In this document: positions 41,233 to 48,724 of the stretch, piece by piece
Numbering within the stretch: position 1 is the stretch's first letter
How the letters are laid out: every line of letters starts with the position of its first letter
Assembly: GCA_050942925.1 (NCBI GenBank)
Contig: JBMNOF010000004.1
Coordinates: forward strand, 7,007 to 71,006
From: Spyradocola sp050942925
Lineage (GTDB): Bacteria; Bacillota; Clostridia; Christensenellales; UBA1750
Length of the DNA stretch: 64,000 nucleotides
Direction: 5' to 3'
Made by a program: the position numbers and the translations under genes
Notes under the pieces: generated by a model
The model's database searches: none
Told to the model about the DNA's origin: nothing
Seen by the model: only the letters and a program-made list of their open reading frames with translations

Positions 41233-42381
41233 TCAGCTCGGGAGAATGCGCAGGCGCGAGGTGAAATCGCGTCGGCCGGGAAAGCCCGCGGCAAGATCCC
41301 AAACGTCTTGCGCGGCAAGATCCAGGGTTAGCAGCGCGCTTTGCGGCGCATCGGCAACCTTGGTCAGCAGGGGAAGCGTCCCCTGGCGGGAGATGGCGCG
41401 CAGAAGCGGTTCCGCGCGCTTGCGGAACCCAAGCACGCGCGCGTATTCCGGTGTGGGATGGGCGCACAGCGCGGCCGCGTCCAGACCGAGGAGGATCTGC
41501 ACCAGAAGCCGGCGCAGCCGCGCCGCCGGATAGCGCCGGCATTGCACTGCGGCAAGGAGGCCGTCGATGCCGGAGACAGCTTGCGCCTCCCGGCAGAGGC
41601 GGTTTTCCAGTCCCTCCGGGATGGAGAAGCGGTCGCGCAGCGCGTCCGGCGGCGTCGTGCGCAGAAGATAGAGCAGGATGGAGGAAAAGGAAGCGAGCGA
41701 CGGCAGGGGCTGCGGCAGGGCGCAGAGCTGCAGGTCGGCCGCCTCCGGGGGCAGTGCGCGCCGCGCGCCATCCGTGTCCCCGCGGCGGAGCGCGCTGCGC
41801 ACGGCTGTGGCGGAGGAGAGGGAATGCAGGCGCTCGTCGTTGTGCGCGGAGGACCGGGCCACGGGGACGGGCTCCATGACGCTGCCCAGGCGACGGATGG
41901 CGCGCAGGTACTCCACGCCAAGGATTACGTTGGGGAGGAGCGCCTGTCCCTGTGCTTGCGCCCGCGCCTGCGGGTGCGAGAGCCCCTGGGCGAGAAGCGC
42001 CCGGATGCGAGCGGAATCCTCCGGCGTTTCCGGCGCCGCAAGGGCTTGCAGGCGGGCAAGATCCGCGTCCTCCGCGCCGAAGGAAAGATGCGTCACGACC
42101 CCAAGCCCCTCGAGCAGGGAGACGCCGCCAAAGGCAAAATCCTGTGCCGCGCGCACCGCAAAGAGCACAGGCAGCTCCAGCACGAGGTCGGCGCCCGCGG
42201 CCAGGGCGGCCTGCGCGCGCGTCCATTTATCCAAAATGGCCGGCTCCCCGCGCTGCACAAAGGGACCGGACATGGCGCAGACGACAAAGTCCGCTCCCGC
42301 AAGATCCCGCGCGCGCGACAAGTGCAGCGCGTGTCCGCGATGGAAGGGGTTGTATTCGCAAATCACGCCACAAACCTTCAT
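41233..42381 (-). CDS. tmcAL: tRNA(Met) cytidine acetate ligase TmcAL
   Basis: 382 residues. N-terminal GVICEYNPFHRGHALHL is the nucleotidyltransferase HxGH site; FVVCAMSGPFVQRGEPAIL and SLSSATAVRSALRRG are family blocks. It forms N4-acetylcytidine at the wobble base of elongator tRNA-Met using acetate and ATP. Clostridial homologues lie next to pta/ackA as here; pta is divergent and supplies the acetate/acetyl-P metabolism. The RBS AAAGGAG is 12 bases from the ATG, somewhat long. Confidence 0.92.
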   Translation of the reverse strand: MKVCGVICEYNPFHRGHALHLSRARDLAGADFVVCAMSGPFVQRGEPAILDKWTRAQAALAAGADLVLELPVLFAVRAAQDFAFGGVSLLEGLGVVTHLSFGAEDADLARLQALAAPETPEDSARIRALLAQGLSHPQARAQAQGQALLPNVILGVEYLRAIRRLGSVMEPVPVARSSAHNDERLHSLSSATAVRSALRRGDTDGARRALPPEAADLQLCALPQPLPSLASFSSILLYLLRTTPPDALRDRFSIPEGLENRLCREAQAVSGIDGLLAAVQCRRYPAARLRRLLVQILLGLDAAALCAHPTPEYARVLGFRKRAEPLLRAISRQGTLPLLTKVADAPQSALLTLDLAAQDVWDLAAGFPGRRDFTSRLRILPS

Positions 42382-42452
42382 AAAAAACGTGTACTCCTTT
42401 GCAAAGCTCCGCATTTTGCCGCCTTGCAGGCCGGGACTGCGCAAGATTTGCC

Positions 42453-42481
42453 TTTTCAAATCCGACGAAAAGCGCTATAAT
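42453..42481 (+). promoter_or_regulatory. Promoter of pta
   Basis: TTTTCA (42453-42458), 17-base spacer, TATAAT (42476-42481). The -35 is weak; the -10 is perfect. Confidence 0.6.
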
Positions 42482-42558
42482 GGAAACGGAAAGACCCATT
42501 GCAATCCCGCCCATGGGGCCCATCCTATATGTTAACACAGGCAAGGAGGAAAAGTAAA

Positions 42559-43548
42559 ATGTCTTTGATGGATCGCATTAAGGCCAAGGCCAAGGCCGAC
42601 AAAAAGCGCATCGTCCTTCCCGAGGGCGCCGAGGAGCGCACCGTGAAGGCGGCCGCCATCCTGCTCAAGGAAGGCATCTGCGACGTCATTCTTCTTGGCG
42701 ATGAGGAGAAGATCGCCGCCTATGGCGAGGACCTGACGGGGGCCACCATTCTGAACCCCGCGAAGGCCGACTGCCTGCAGGAATATGCCGACACGCTCTA
42801 TGAGCTGCGCAAGGCCAAGGGCATGACGCCCGAAAAGGCGCTGGCCACCATGAAGGACGAGGTCTTCTTCGGCACCATGATGATGAAGAAGAACGCCGCC
42901 GACGGCATGGTCTCGGGCGCGATTCACTCCACCGCGGACACCCTGCGCCCCGCGCTGCAGATCATAAAGACCCAGCCCGGCGTCACCACCGCTTCCTCCT
43001 GCTTTGTCATGGAGATCCCGAACAAGGCCTACGGCCAGGATGGCGTCATGATCTTTGCGGACTGCGCCGTCAACATCGAGCCGGACGCCGAGCAGCTGGC
43101 TGCCATCGCCATCGCTTCGGCCAAGACCGCTCGCGACATCGCCGAGATCGCCGAGCCCAAGGTCGCCATGCTCTCCTTCTCCACCAAGGGAAGCGGCAAG
43201 GGCGACATGGTCGAAAAGGTGGCCAAGGCCACGGCCCGCGTCAAGGAGCTCGCTCCGGACCTCAACGTGGACGGCGAACTGCAGGCGGATGCCGCCCTGG
43301 TCGAGAAGGTCGGCCAGCTCAAGTCCCCCGGCTCCACCGTTGCCGGCCATGCCAACGTCCTGATCTTCCCGTCCCTGGAGGCGGGCAACATCGGCTACAA
43401 GCTCGTGCAGCGCCTTGCCGGCGCCGAGGCCATCGGCCCGGTGATGCAGGGCCTGGCTCGTCCTGTCAACGACCTGTCCCGCGGCTGCTCCGTGGACGAC
43501 ATCGTCTCGCTGTGCGCGCTGACCGCTGTGCAGGCGCAGCAGAAGTAA
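42559..43548 (+). CDS. pta: Phosphate acetyltransferase
   Basis: 329 residues, the short PTA_PTB form without the DRTGG regulatory part. KKRIVLPEGAEERTVKAA at the start; MVSGAIHSTADTLRPALQII and GPVMQGLARPVNDLSRGC are family blocks. Converts acetyl-CoA to acetyl phosphate. AAGGAGGAAAAG precedes the ATG at 42559. Together with ackA it yields ATP and acetate by fermentation. Confidence 0.96.
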   Translation: MSLMDRIKAKAKADKKRIVLPEGAEERTVKAAAILLKEGICDVILLGDEEKIAAYGEDLTGATILNPAKADCLQEYADTLYELRKAKGMTPEKALATMKDEVFFGTMMMKKNAADGMVSGAIHSTADTLRPALQIIKTQPGVTTASSCFVMEIPNKAYGQDGVMIFADCAVNIEPDAEQLAAIAIASAKTARDIAEIAEPKVAMLSFSTKGSGKGDMVEKVAKATARVKELAPDLNVDGELQADAALVEKVGQLKSPGSTVAGHANVLIFPSLEAGNIGYKLVQRLAGAEAIGPVMQGLARPVNDLSRGCSVDDIVSLCALTAVQAQQK

Positions 43549-43577
43549 GAAGAACAAAACACGGGTTTCTGGAGATG

Positions 43578-43606
43578 GGGAAGGGCGGAAGCGCTCCGCC
43601 CTTCCC
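43578..43606 (+). terminator. Hairpin between pta and ackA (partial terminator)
   Basis: Stem GGGAAGGGCGGA / TCCGCCCTTCCC with a 5-base loop, without a T run; likely limits readthrough or protects pta mRNA. Confidence 0.5.
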
Positions 43607-43635
43607 TCTATGTGACTGAGTAGGGAGATAGAACA

Positions 43636-44838
43636 ATGAACATTCTCATCATCAACGCCGGCTCTTCGTCCATCAAGTACCAGCTCATCAACATGGATGA
43701 CGAGAGCGTCATCGCCAAGGGCCAGGCCGAGCGCATCGGCATCGAGGGCAGCAACGTCAAGCAGACCTCTGCAAAGGGCGAGATCGTCTTCAATGCCCCG
43801 CTCAAGAACCATTCCGAGGCCATGGAGTACATCGTCAAGGCGCTGACCGACAAGGAGAAGGGCGTCATTTCGGACATGAAGCAGATCGACGCGGTCGGCC
43901 ATCGCGTGCTGCACGGCGGCGCCTCCTTCACCGAGTCGCAGATCGTCACCCCCAAGGTCATGGAGGCCATCTACGACAACATCATCCTTGGGCCGCTGCA
44001 CAACCCCGCCAACATCCAGGGCATTGAGGCCTGCCAGAAGATGATGCCGGATACCCCCAACGTCGCGGTGTTCGACACGGCCTTCCACCAGACCATGCCC
44101 GATTACGCCTACATGTACGCCGTGCCCTACGACTACTACACGCGCCTGAAGGTGCGCAAGTACGGCTTCCACGGCACCTCGCACCGCTTCGTTTCCAAGC
44201 GCGCTGCCGAGCTGCTCGGCGTGCCGGGTGGCAAGGGACTCAAACTCATCATCTGCCACCTGGGCAACGGTTCCTCCCTGTCCGCGGTTGTGGACGGAAA
44301 GTGCGTGGATACCTCGATGGGCATCACGCCTTTGGAGGGCATGGTCATGGGCACCCGCTCGGGCGATCTGGACCCCGCGACGCTCCAGTACATCATGAAG
44401 CGCGACGGCATCGACATCGACGAAATGACCAACATCCTCAACAAGAAGTCCGGTCTGCTGGGCATCTCCGGCGTCTCTTCGGACATGCGCGACCTGACCG
44501 CCGCCATGGAAGCGGGCAATGAGCGCGCAAAGCTGGCCATCAAGATGCTGACCTACCGCCTGAAGAAGTACATCGGCGGCTATGCGGCGGCGATGGGCGG
44601 CGTGGACGCCATCGTCTTCACCGGCGGCATTGGCGAGAACGTCGGCCACATCCGCAAGGCGGCGGTGGAGGGACTGGAGTTCATGGGCGTCAAGCTCGAC
44701 GAGGCCAAGAACGACGTCACCCGCTCCGACGGGTTCATCCAGGCGGAGGACTCCAAGGTCAAGATCATGGTCGTCAAGACCAACGAAGAGCTGGCCATCG
44801 CGCGCGATACCCTTGCGCTTTGCGGCAAGAAGGCCTAA
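43636..44838 (+). CDS. ackA: Acetate kinase
   Basis: 400 residues. ILIINAGSSSIKYQLI, GHRVLHGG, FHGTSHRF, HLGNGSSL and FTGGIGEN are the ASKHA-family motifs. Produces ATP and acetate from acetyl phosphate. RBS GTAGGGAG. Encoded 87 bases after pta and codon-biased (Lys AAG, Ile ATC), suggesting high expression. Confidence 0.97.
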   Translation: MNILIINAGSSSIKYQLINMDDESVIAKGQAERIGIEGSNVKQTSAKGEIVFNAPLKNHSEAMEYIVKALTDKEKGVISDMKQIDAVGHRVLHGGASFTESQIVTPKVMEAIYDNIILGPLHNPANIQGIEACQKMMPDTPNVAVFDTAFHQTMPDYAYMYAVPYDYYTRLKVRKYGFHGTSHRFVSKRAAELLGVPGGKGLKLIICHLGNGSSLSAVVDGKCVDTSMGITPLEGMVMGTRSGDLDPATLQYIMKRDGIDIDEMTNILNKKSGLLGISGVSSDMRDLTAAMEAGNERAKLAIKMLTYRLKKYIGGYAAAMGGVDAIVFTGGIGENVGHIRKAAVEGLEFMGVKLDEAKNDVTRSDGFIQAEDSKVKIMVVKTNEELAIARDTLALCGKKA

Positions 44839-44893
44839 ACGACGGAAAAAACAGGCGGGGCAGACTAAATTTTTGTTACGTGAAAAAAACTCG

Positions 44894-44922
44894 TTGACAA
44901 AATGGGGCTTGCCCTCTATAAT
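44894..44922 (+). promoter_or_regulatory. Sigma-A promoter of DUF177-rpmF
   Basis: TTGACA (44894-44899), 17-base spacer, TATAAT (44917-44922): perfect consensus. Confidence 0.92.
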
Positions 44923-44953
44923 TGGAAAATGGTTGTGTGCGAGGTGACTGCGT

Positions 44954-45469
44954 ATGATGCTCAATGTGGAAAAGGCCCTGAAGCAGCCGGGCGAAAGCCT
45001 GGAATTTGACCTCTTGGTCCCTGCGCCTGCGCAGGAGTTTCAGGACGAACAGATTGGGTTTGTCGGCGACGTCTCCCTGCACGGATATATGACCGGAATC
45101 GGCGATTCTGTCGCACTTCGCGGCGAACTGACGGCGACACTGGTTTCTCCCTGTGCTCGCTGCCTCGAGGAGGCGCGGTTCGACATGAAAGTGCCCTTTG
45201 ACGAAATCTTTGTCAGGCAGCCTGATCCGGATCATCCCGACGCGTACCTTTTTGAAGGTTCCGAGGTGGATCTGACCGATCTTACGGTGGCCAACATCGC
45301 CATAAATCTCCCCATGCAGTTTCTCTGCCGGGAGGATTGCAAGGGGCTTTGTCCCTTGTGCGGTCAGAACCTGAATCTTGGCTCCTGCGGGTGCGATCCC
45401 GCGCTGGAGCGGTCGGCGTTTTCCGCATTGAAAGCGCTGCTCGACGACAAAGACGATAAGGAGGTGTAA
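44954..45469 (+). CDS. DUF177 (YceD) family protein
   Basis: 171 residues. The central CARCLEEARFDM and a C-terminal CREDCKGLCPLCGQNLNLGSCGCD cysteine cluster (likely zinc) are typical. YceD proteins always precede rpmF; they are linked to 23S rRNA/50S maturation. rpmF starts 4 bases downstream. The start is ATGATG (44954 or 44957) after GAGGTG. Confidence 0.92.
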   Translation: MMLNVEKALKQPGESLEFDLLVPAPAQEFQDEQIGFVGDVSLHGYMTGIGDSVALRGELTATLVSPCARCLEEARFDMKVPFDEIFVRQPDPDHPDAYLFEGSEVDLTDLTVANIAINLPMQFLCREDCKGLCPLCGQNLNLGSCGCDPALERSAFSALKALLDDKDDKEV

Positions 45470-45473
45470 AACC

Positions 45474-45665
45474 ATGGCAGTACCCAAGGGGAAAGTATCC
45501 AAGGCCCGCAAGAACTCCCGCCGTGCCAACTGGAAGCTCTCCATGCCCGGCATCGTTGCTTGCCCGCAGTGCAAGACGATGAAGCTCGCCCACCGCGTCT
45601 GCAAGAAGTGCGGTTACTACGACGGCAAGCAGGTCATCAAGATCGAGGACGAAAAGCAGGCGTAA
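45474..45665 (+). CDS. rpmF: 50S ribosomal protein L32
   Basis: 63 residues: AVPKGKVSKARKNSRRANWKL followed by a CPQC...CKKC zinc ribbon, the zinc-binding form of L32. RBS AAGGAGGTG. Confidence 0.97.
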   Translation: MAVPKGKVSKARKNSRRANWKLSMPGIVACPQCKTMKLAHRVCKKCGYYDGKQVIKIEDEKQA

Positions 45666-45680
45666 GCTTGGATCCACATC

Positions 45681-45715
45681 AGCCCGGCGAACCACAATGG
45701 TCCGTCGGGCTTTTG
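45681..45715 (+). terminator. Terminator after rpmF
   Basis: Imperfect stem AGCCCGgCGaACC / GGTcCGtCGGGCT followed by TTTT. Confidence 0.65.
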
Positions 45716-45748
45716 CCTACTTATTTGGAAAATAGGAGGGTCTTTTCC

Positions 45749-46582
45749 ATGAAATTTGCCCGCGATACGCTCTATGTCTCCGACCTGGACGGCACGCTCC
45801 TCGGCGCGCAGCCGCAGCTGCCAGAGGGCGCCGTGCCGCTCCTCAACGAAATGCTGGACGCCGGGCTTCCCTTTACCGTGGCCACGGCGCGGTCCTGGAC
45901 TTCGGCCGAGCCCATCGTGCGTCAGCTGCATTTGAAGCATCCGGTCGTCGCCTACAACGGGGCGTTTCTCGTGGACCCCATCACGGGAAAGGACATCGAC
46001 CGCTGCCTCTTTGACGCGGAACAGATGCAGCGCGTTGCCCGCATCTTTTTTGACGCGGGGATTTCGCCCATGGTCTATGCGCAGATCGACGGCAAGCAGA
46101 AGGTTTCCTGGCTTCGGTCCATGGAACACGAGGGAATCCGGGAGTACGCGCGCCAGCGCGCGGGCGATCCCCGCCTTCGCCCGGTGGAAACGCTGGACGA
46201 GCTTTATGCGGGCGATGTGTTTTACCTTTCGACGTTTTCCCACCGAGAAAAGCTGGAGCCCCTGGCGGTCCAGGCGCGCGCGCTGGACTTTGCGCACACG
46301 AGCTTTACCAGCGACGCCTACGCGCCGGATTGGTTCTGGCTGGAGATCTCCCGGCACGACGCCACCAAGGCCACGGGTGTGGACAAGCTTCGGGCACTCA
46401 CCGGCATTCCCCGCATTGTCTGCTTTGGCGACAACCTGAACGATCTTCCCATGTTCCGCGTCGCAGACGAATGCTACGCGGTGCAGAATGCTCGGCCGGA
46501 GCTCAAGGAAGCCGCCACCGGGGTCATCGGCAGCAACGTGGAAATGGGCGTGCCCCTCTTCCTGCGCAGCCGCGCGAAGTGA
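45749..46582 (+). CDS. Cof-type HAD-superfamily phosphatase
   Basis: 277 residues. Motif I SDLDGTLL (nucleophile Asp), a type-II cap, and GDNLNDLPMF (motif IV). Cof-like sugar or cofactor phosphatase; exact substrate unknown. The ATG at 45749 follows TAGGAGGG; the frame above overlaps rpmF and is unused. Confidence 0.88.
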   Translation: MKFARDTLYVSDLDGTLLGAQPQLPEGAVPLLNEMLDAGLPFTVATARSWTSAEPIVRQLHLKHPVVAYNGAFLVDPITGKDIDRCLFDAEQMQRVARIFFDAGISPMVYAQIDGKQKVSWLRSMEHEGIREYARQRAGDPRLRPVETLDELYAGDVFYLSTFSHREKLEPLAVQARALDFAHTSFTSDAYAPDWFWLEISRHDATKATGVDKLRALTGIPRIVCFGDNLNDLPMFRVADECYAVQNARPELKEAATGVIGSNVEMGVPLFLRSRAK

Positions 46583-46602
46583 GGGAGGAAATCGCGGCAA
46601 TC

Positions 46603-46631
46603 TTGCATTTGCGTGCGTTCTCTGCTATCAT
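46603..46631 (+). promoter_or_regulatory. Promoter of plsX-acpP
   Basis: TTGCAT (46603-46608), 17-base spacer, TATCAT (46626-46631), 34 bases before plsX. No FapR site is visible. Confidence 0.65.
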
Positions 46632-46664
46632 GAAGAAGGAAATTTTGCACGGGGAGGAACCAGC

Positions 46665-47684
46665 ATGATCCGAATTGCAGTGGATGTTTACGGCGGAGAC
46701 AACGCGCCTGCGTGCGTGGTGGACGGCGCGCTGGAGGCCATGCGCGAGATGCCGGACATCCAGATCATCTTCTGCGGCGCGGAGGGGAAGGTGCGGGAGC
46801 TGCTTTCCAGCCGTGCGCATGACGAGTCGCGCGTGTCCATTGTGGACGCGCCGGACATCATCACCAACCACGAGAGCCCGACGATGGCCATTCGCCGCAA
46901 GCTCAACGCATCCCTTGTCAAGGCCATGGACGCCGTCAAGGCGGGGGAGGCGGATGCGGCGGTCACGGCCGGGTCCACGGGCGCGGCGCTGGCGGGGGGA
47001 ATCTTCCGCATCGGGCGCATCCGCGGCATCAGCCGGCCGGCGCTGGCTCCGCTTCTGCCCACCGCGGGCAAGATGCCGGTCATGATCATCGACTGCGGCG
47101 CCAACGCCGATTGCAAGCCCGAGTACCTGGTGCAGTTCGCGCTCATGGGCCAGGCCTACATGCGCGGCGTGATGGGCATCGAATCGCCCAAGGTCGGCCT
47201 GCTCAACATCGGCGCGGAGGACGAAAAGGGCAACGAGATGTCCAAGGCCGCCTTCCCGCTCCTGCGGGACCACCCGCTGATCGACTTCTACGGCAACGTG
47301 GAGGCGCGGGACGCGCTCACCGGCTGTGTCCAGGTGATCGTTTGCGACGGGTTTTCCGGCAATATTCTGCTCAAGTCCACCGAGGGCGCGGCCCAGCTCA
47401 TCCTGGGCAAGCTCAAGAAAGGGCTGCTCTCTTCCACGCGCACAAAGCTCGGGGCATTGCTCGTCAAGCCCGCGCTCATGAGCTTGAAAAACGAGATGGA
47501 CTATGAACAGTACGGCGGCGCGGCGCTGCTGGGCATCACGGGCGTCATGGTCAAGGCGCACGGTTCGTCCAAGGCCCACGCCTATGCCTGCGCGATCCGC
47601 CAGGCCCGCACCATGGTCGAAAGAAAGGTTGTCGACATCATCGCCGGACAGCTGGGAACAGCCGCGGGCGACGAGAAGAAATAG
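46665..47684 (+). CDS. plsX: Phosphate acyltransferase PlsX
   Basis: 339 residues. IRIAVDVYGGDNAP at the start and AAVTAGSTGAALAGG, DGFSGNILLKSTEG as family blocks. It makes acyl phosphate from acyl-ACP for phospholipid synthesis. The ATG at 46665 follows GGGGAGGAA. acpP follows in 25 bases. Confidence 0.95.
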   Translation: MIRIAVDVYGGDNAPACVVDGALEAMREMPDIQIIFCGAEGKVRELLSSRAHDESRVSIVDAPDIITNHESPTMAIRRKLNASLVKAMDAVKAGEADAAVTAGSTGAALAGGIFRIGRIRGISRPALAPLLPTAGKMPVMIIDCGANADCKPEYLVQFALMGQAYMRGVMGIESPKVGLLNIGAEDEKGNEMSKAAFPLLRDHPLIDFYGNVEARDALTGCVQVIVCDGFSGNILLKSTEGAAQLILGKLKKGLLSSTRTKLGALLVKPALMSLKNEMDYEQYGGAALLGITGVMVKAHGSSKAHAYACAIRQARTMVERKVVDIIAGQLGTAAGDEKK

Positions 47685-47709
47685 ACGACAGAAAGAGGAG
47701 GAGTGGAAC

Positions 47710-47937
47710 ATGTTTGAAGAGATCGCGGCAATGATCGCCGACCAGCTCGGGATCGACGCCTCCACCATCCGGCCGGAGTCTCGCTTGATCGAGGACCTCA
47801 AGGCGGATTCGCTCGACATTGTGGCGATGGTGATGGAGATGGAGACGCAGTACGGTGTGGAGATCCCGGACGAGGATCTGACCAAACTCAAGACCGTCGC
47901 GGACGCCATGCGCTACATCCAGGAAAATCAAAAGTAA
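47710..47937 (+). CDS. acpP: Acyl carrier protein
   Basis: 75 residues, acidic; the phosphopantetheine Ser34 lies in the ADSLDIVAMVM motif. It carries growing fatty-acyl chains. RBS GAGGAGGAG. In the usual plsX-acpP-rnc-smc-ftsY order. Confidence 0.97.
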   Translation: MFEEIAAMIADQLGIDASTIRPESRLIEDLKADSLDIVAMVMEMETQYGVEIPDEDLTKLKTVADAMRYIQENQK

Positions 47938-47960
47938 TTTCATCATCGGCATCATACGTT

Positions 47961-48039
47961 TACGCACCGGGGGAACAGGCTTCTTTCGGTGCGTAGGCAT
48001 ACATGAGCCCGGTCGCGGTTGCCCTGGCTGATGTATGCC
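47961..48039 (+). promoter_or_regulatory. Two consecutive hairpins in the rnc leader
   Basis: Hairpin 1: TACGCACCG (47961-47969) with CGGTGCGTA (47987-47995). Hairpin 2, directly abutting: GGCATACAT (47996-48004) with ATGTATGCC (48031-48039), extended inside by AGCC/GGCT after a one-base mismatch. Both lie in the 120-base gap between acpP and rnc. Long duplexes before rnc suggest RNase III autoprocessing; a terminator is unlikely (no T run). Confidence 0.65.
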
Positions 48040-48057
48040 GGACCAAGGAGAAAGGCA

Positions 48058-48714
48058 ATGTTTGAAAAGCTGGAACAGGAGATTGGCTATTCATTTCGGG
48101 ACAAGTCCTTGCTGAAGCTGGCGATGACGCATCCCTCCTACGCCGGGGAGACGCACGTGCACAACCAGCGCCTGGAATTTTTGGGGGACGCGGTTCTGCA
48201 GCTCTGCACGAGCGTGCGGCTCTATCATCAGTACCCAGATTTGCCGGAGGGCAAGCTCTCGCGCCTGCGCGCGCGCTGCGTGCAGGAGGGCGCGCTGGAG
48301 GTCGCGGCGCGGCGGCTGCACCTGGGGGACAACCTCCTCCTGGGGTATGGCGAGGAGCGCGGCGGCGGCCGGGAGAAGCCCTCGATTCTGGCGGACGCCA
48401 TGGAGGCTCTGCTGGGCGCGATGTACCTGGATGGCGGCATGGAGGACGCGCGGCGCCTCATCGAGCGGGTCGTCCCCATTGCGGATGCGCCCCGCGTGCA
48501 CGACTACAAGACCGAGTACCAGGAGCTGGCGCAGAGCGTCACGGGGGAAACGCCGGTCTATCGCATCGTCGGAGAAGAAGGGCCTGCGCACATGCGGACC
48601 TTTTTTGCGGAGGTCGAGCTCTGCGGGAACGTCACCGGCCGCGGCGAGGGCACGAGCAAGAAGCATGCCGAACAGCAGGCCGCGCGCGATGCGCTGAGCC
48701 GGCAGGGACTGTGA
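48058..48714 (+). CDS. rnc: Ribonuclease III
   Basis: 218 residues. Catalytic signature RLEFLGDAVL with Glu40 and Asp44, second acidic set in ILADAMEALLGAMYLD, and a dsRNA-binding domain (about 148-218, KTEYQELAQSV...KKHAEQQAARDAL). It processes rRNA and double-stranded RNA. The ATG at 48058 follows AAGGAGAAAGG. smc begins 11 bases downstream. Confidence 0.96.
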   Translation: MFEKLEQEIGYSFRDKSLLKLAMTHPSYAGETHVHNQRLEFLGDAVLQLCTSVRLYHQYPDLPEGKLSRLRARCVQEGALEVAARRLHLGDNLLLGYGEERGGGREKPSILADAMEALLGAMYLDGGMEDARRLIERVVPIADAPRVHDYKTEYQELAQSVTGETPVYRIVGEEGPAHMRTFFAEVELCGNVTGRGEGTSKKHAEQQAARDALSRQGL

Positions 48715-48724
48715 GGGCACGCCA

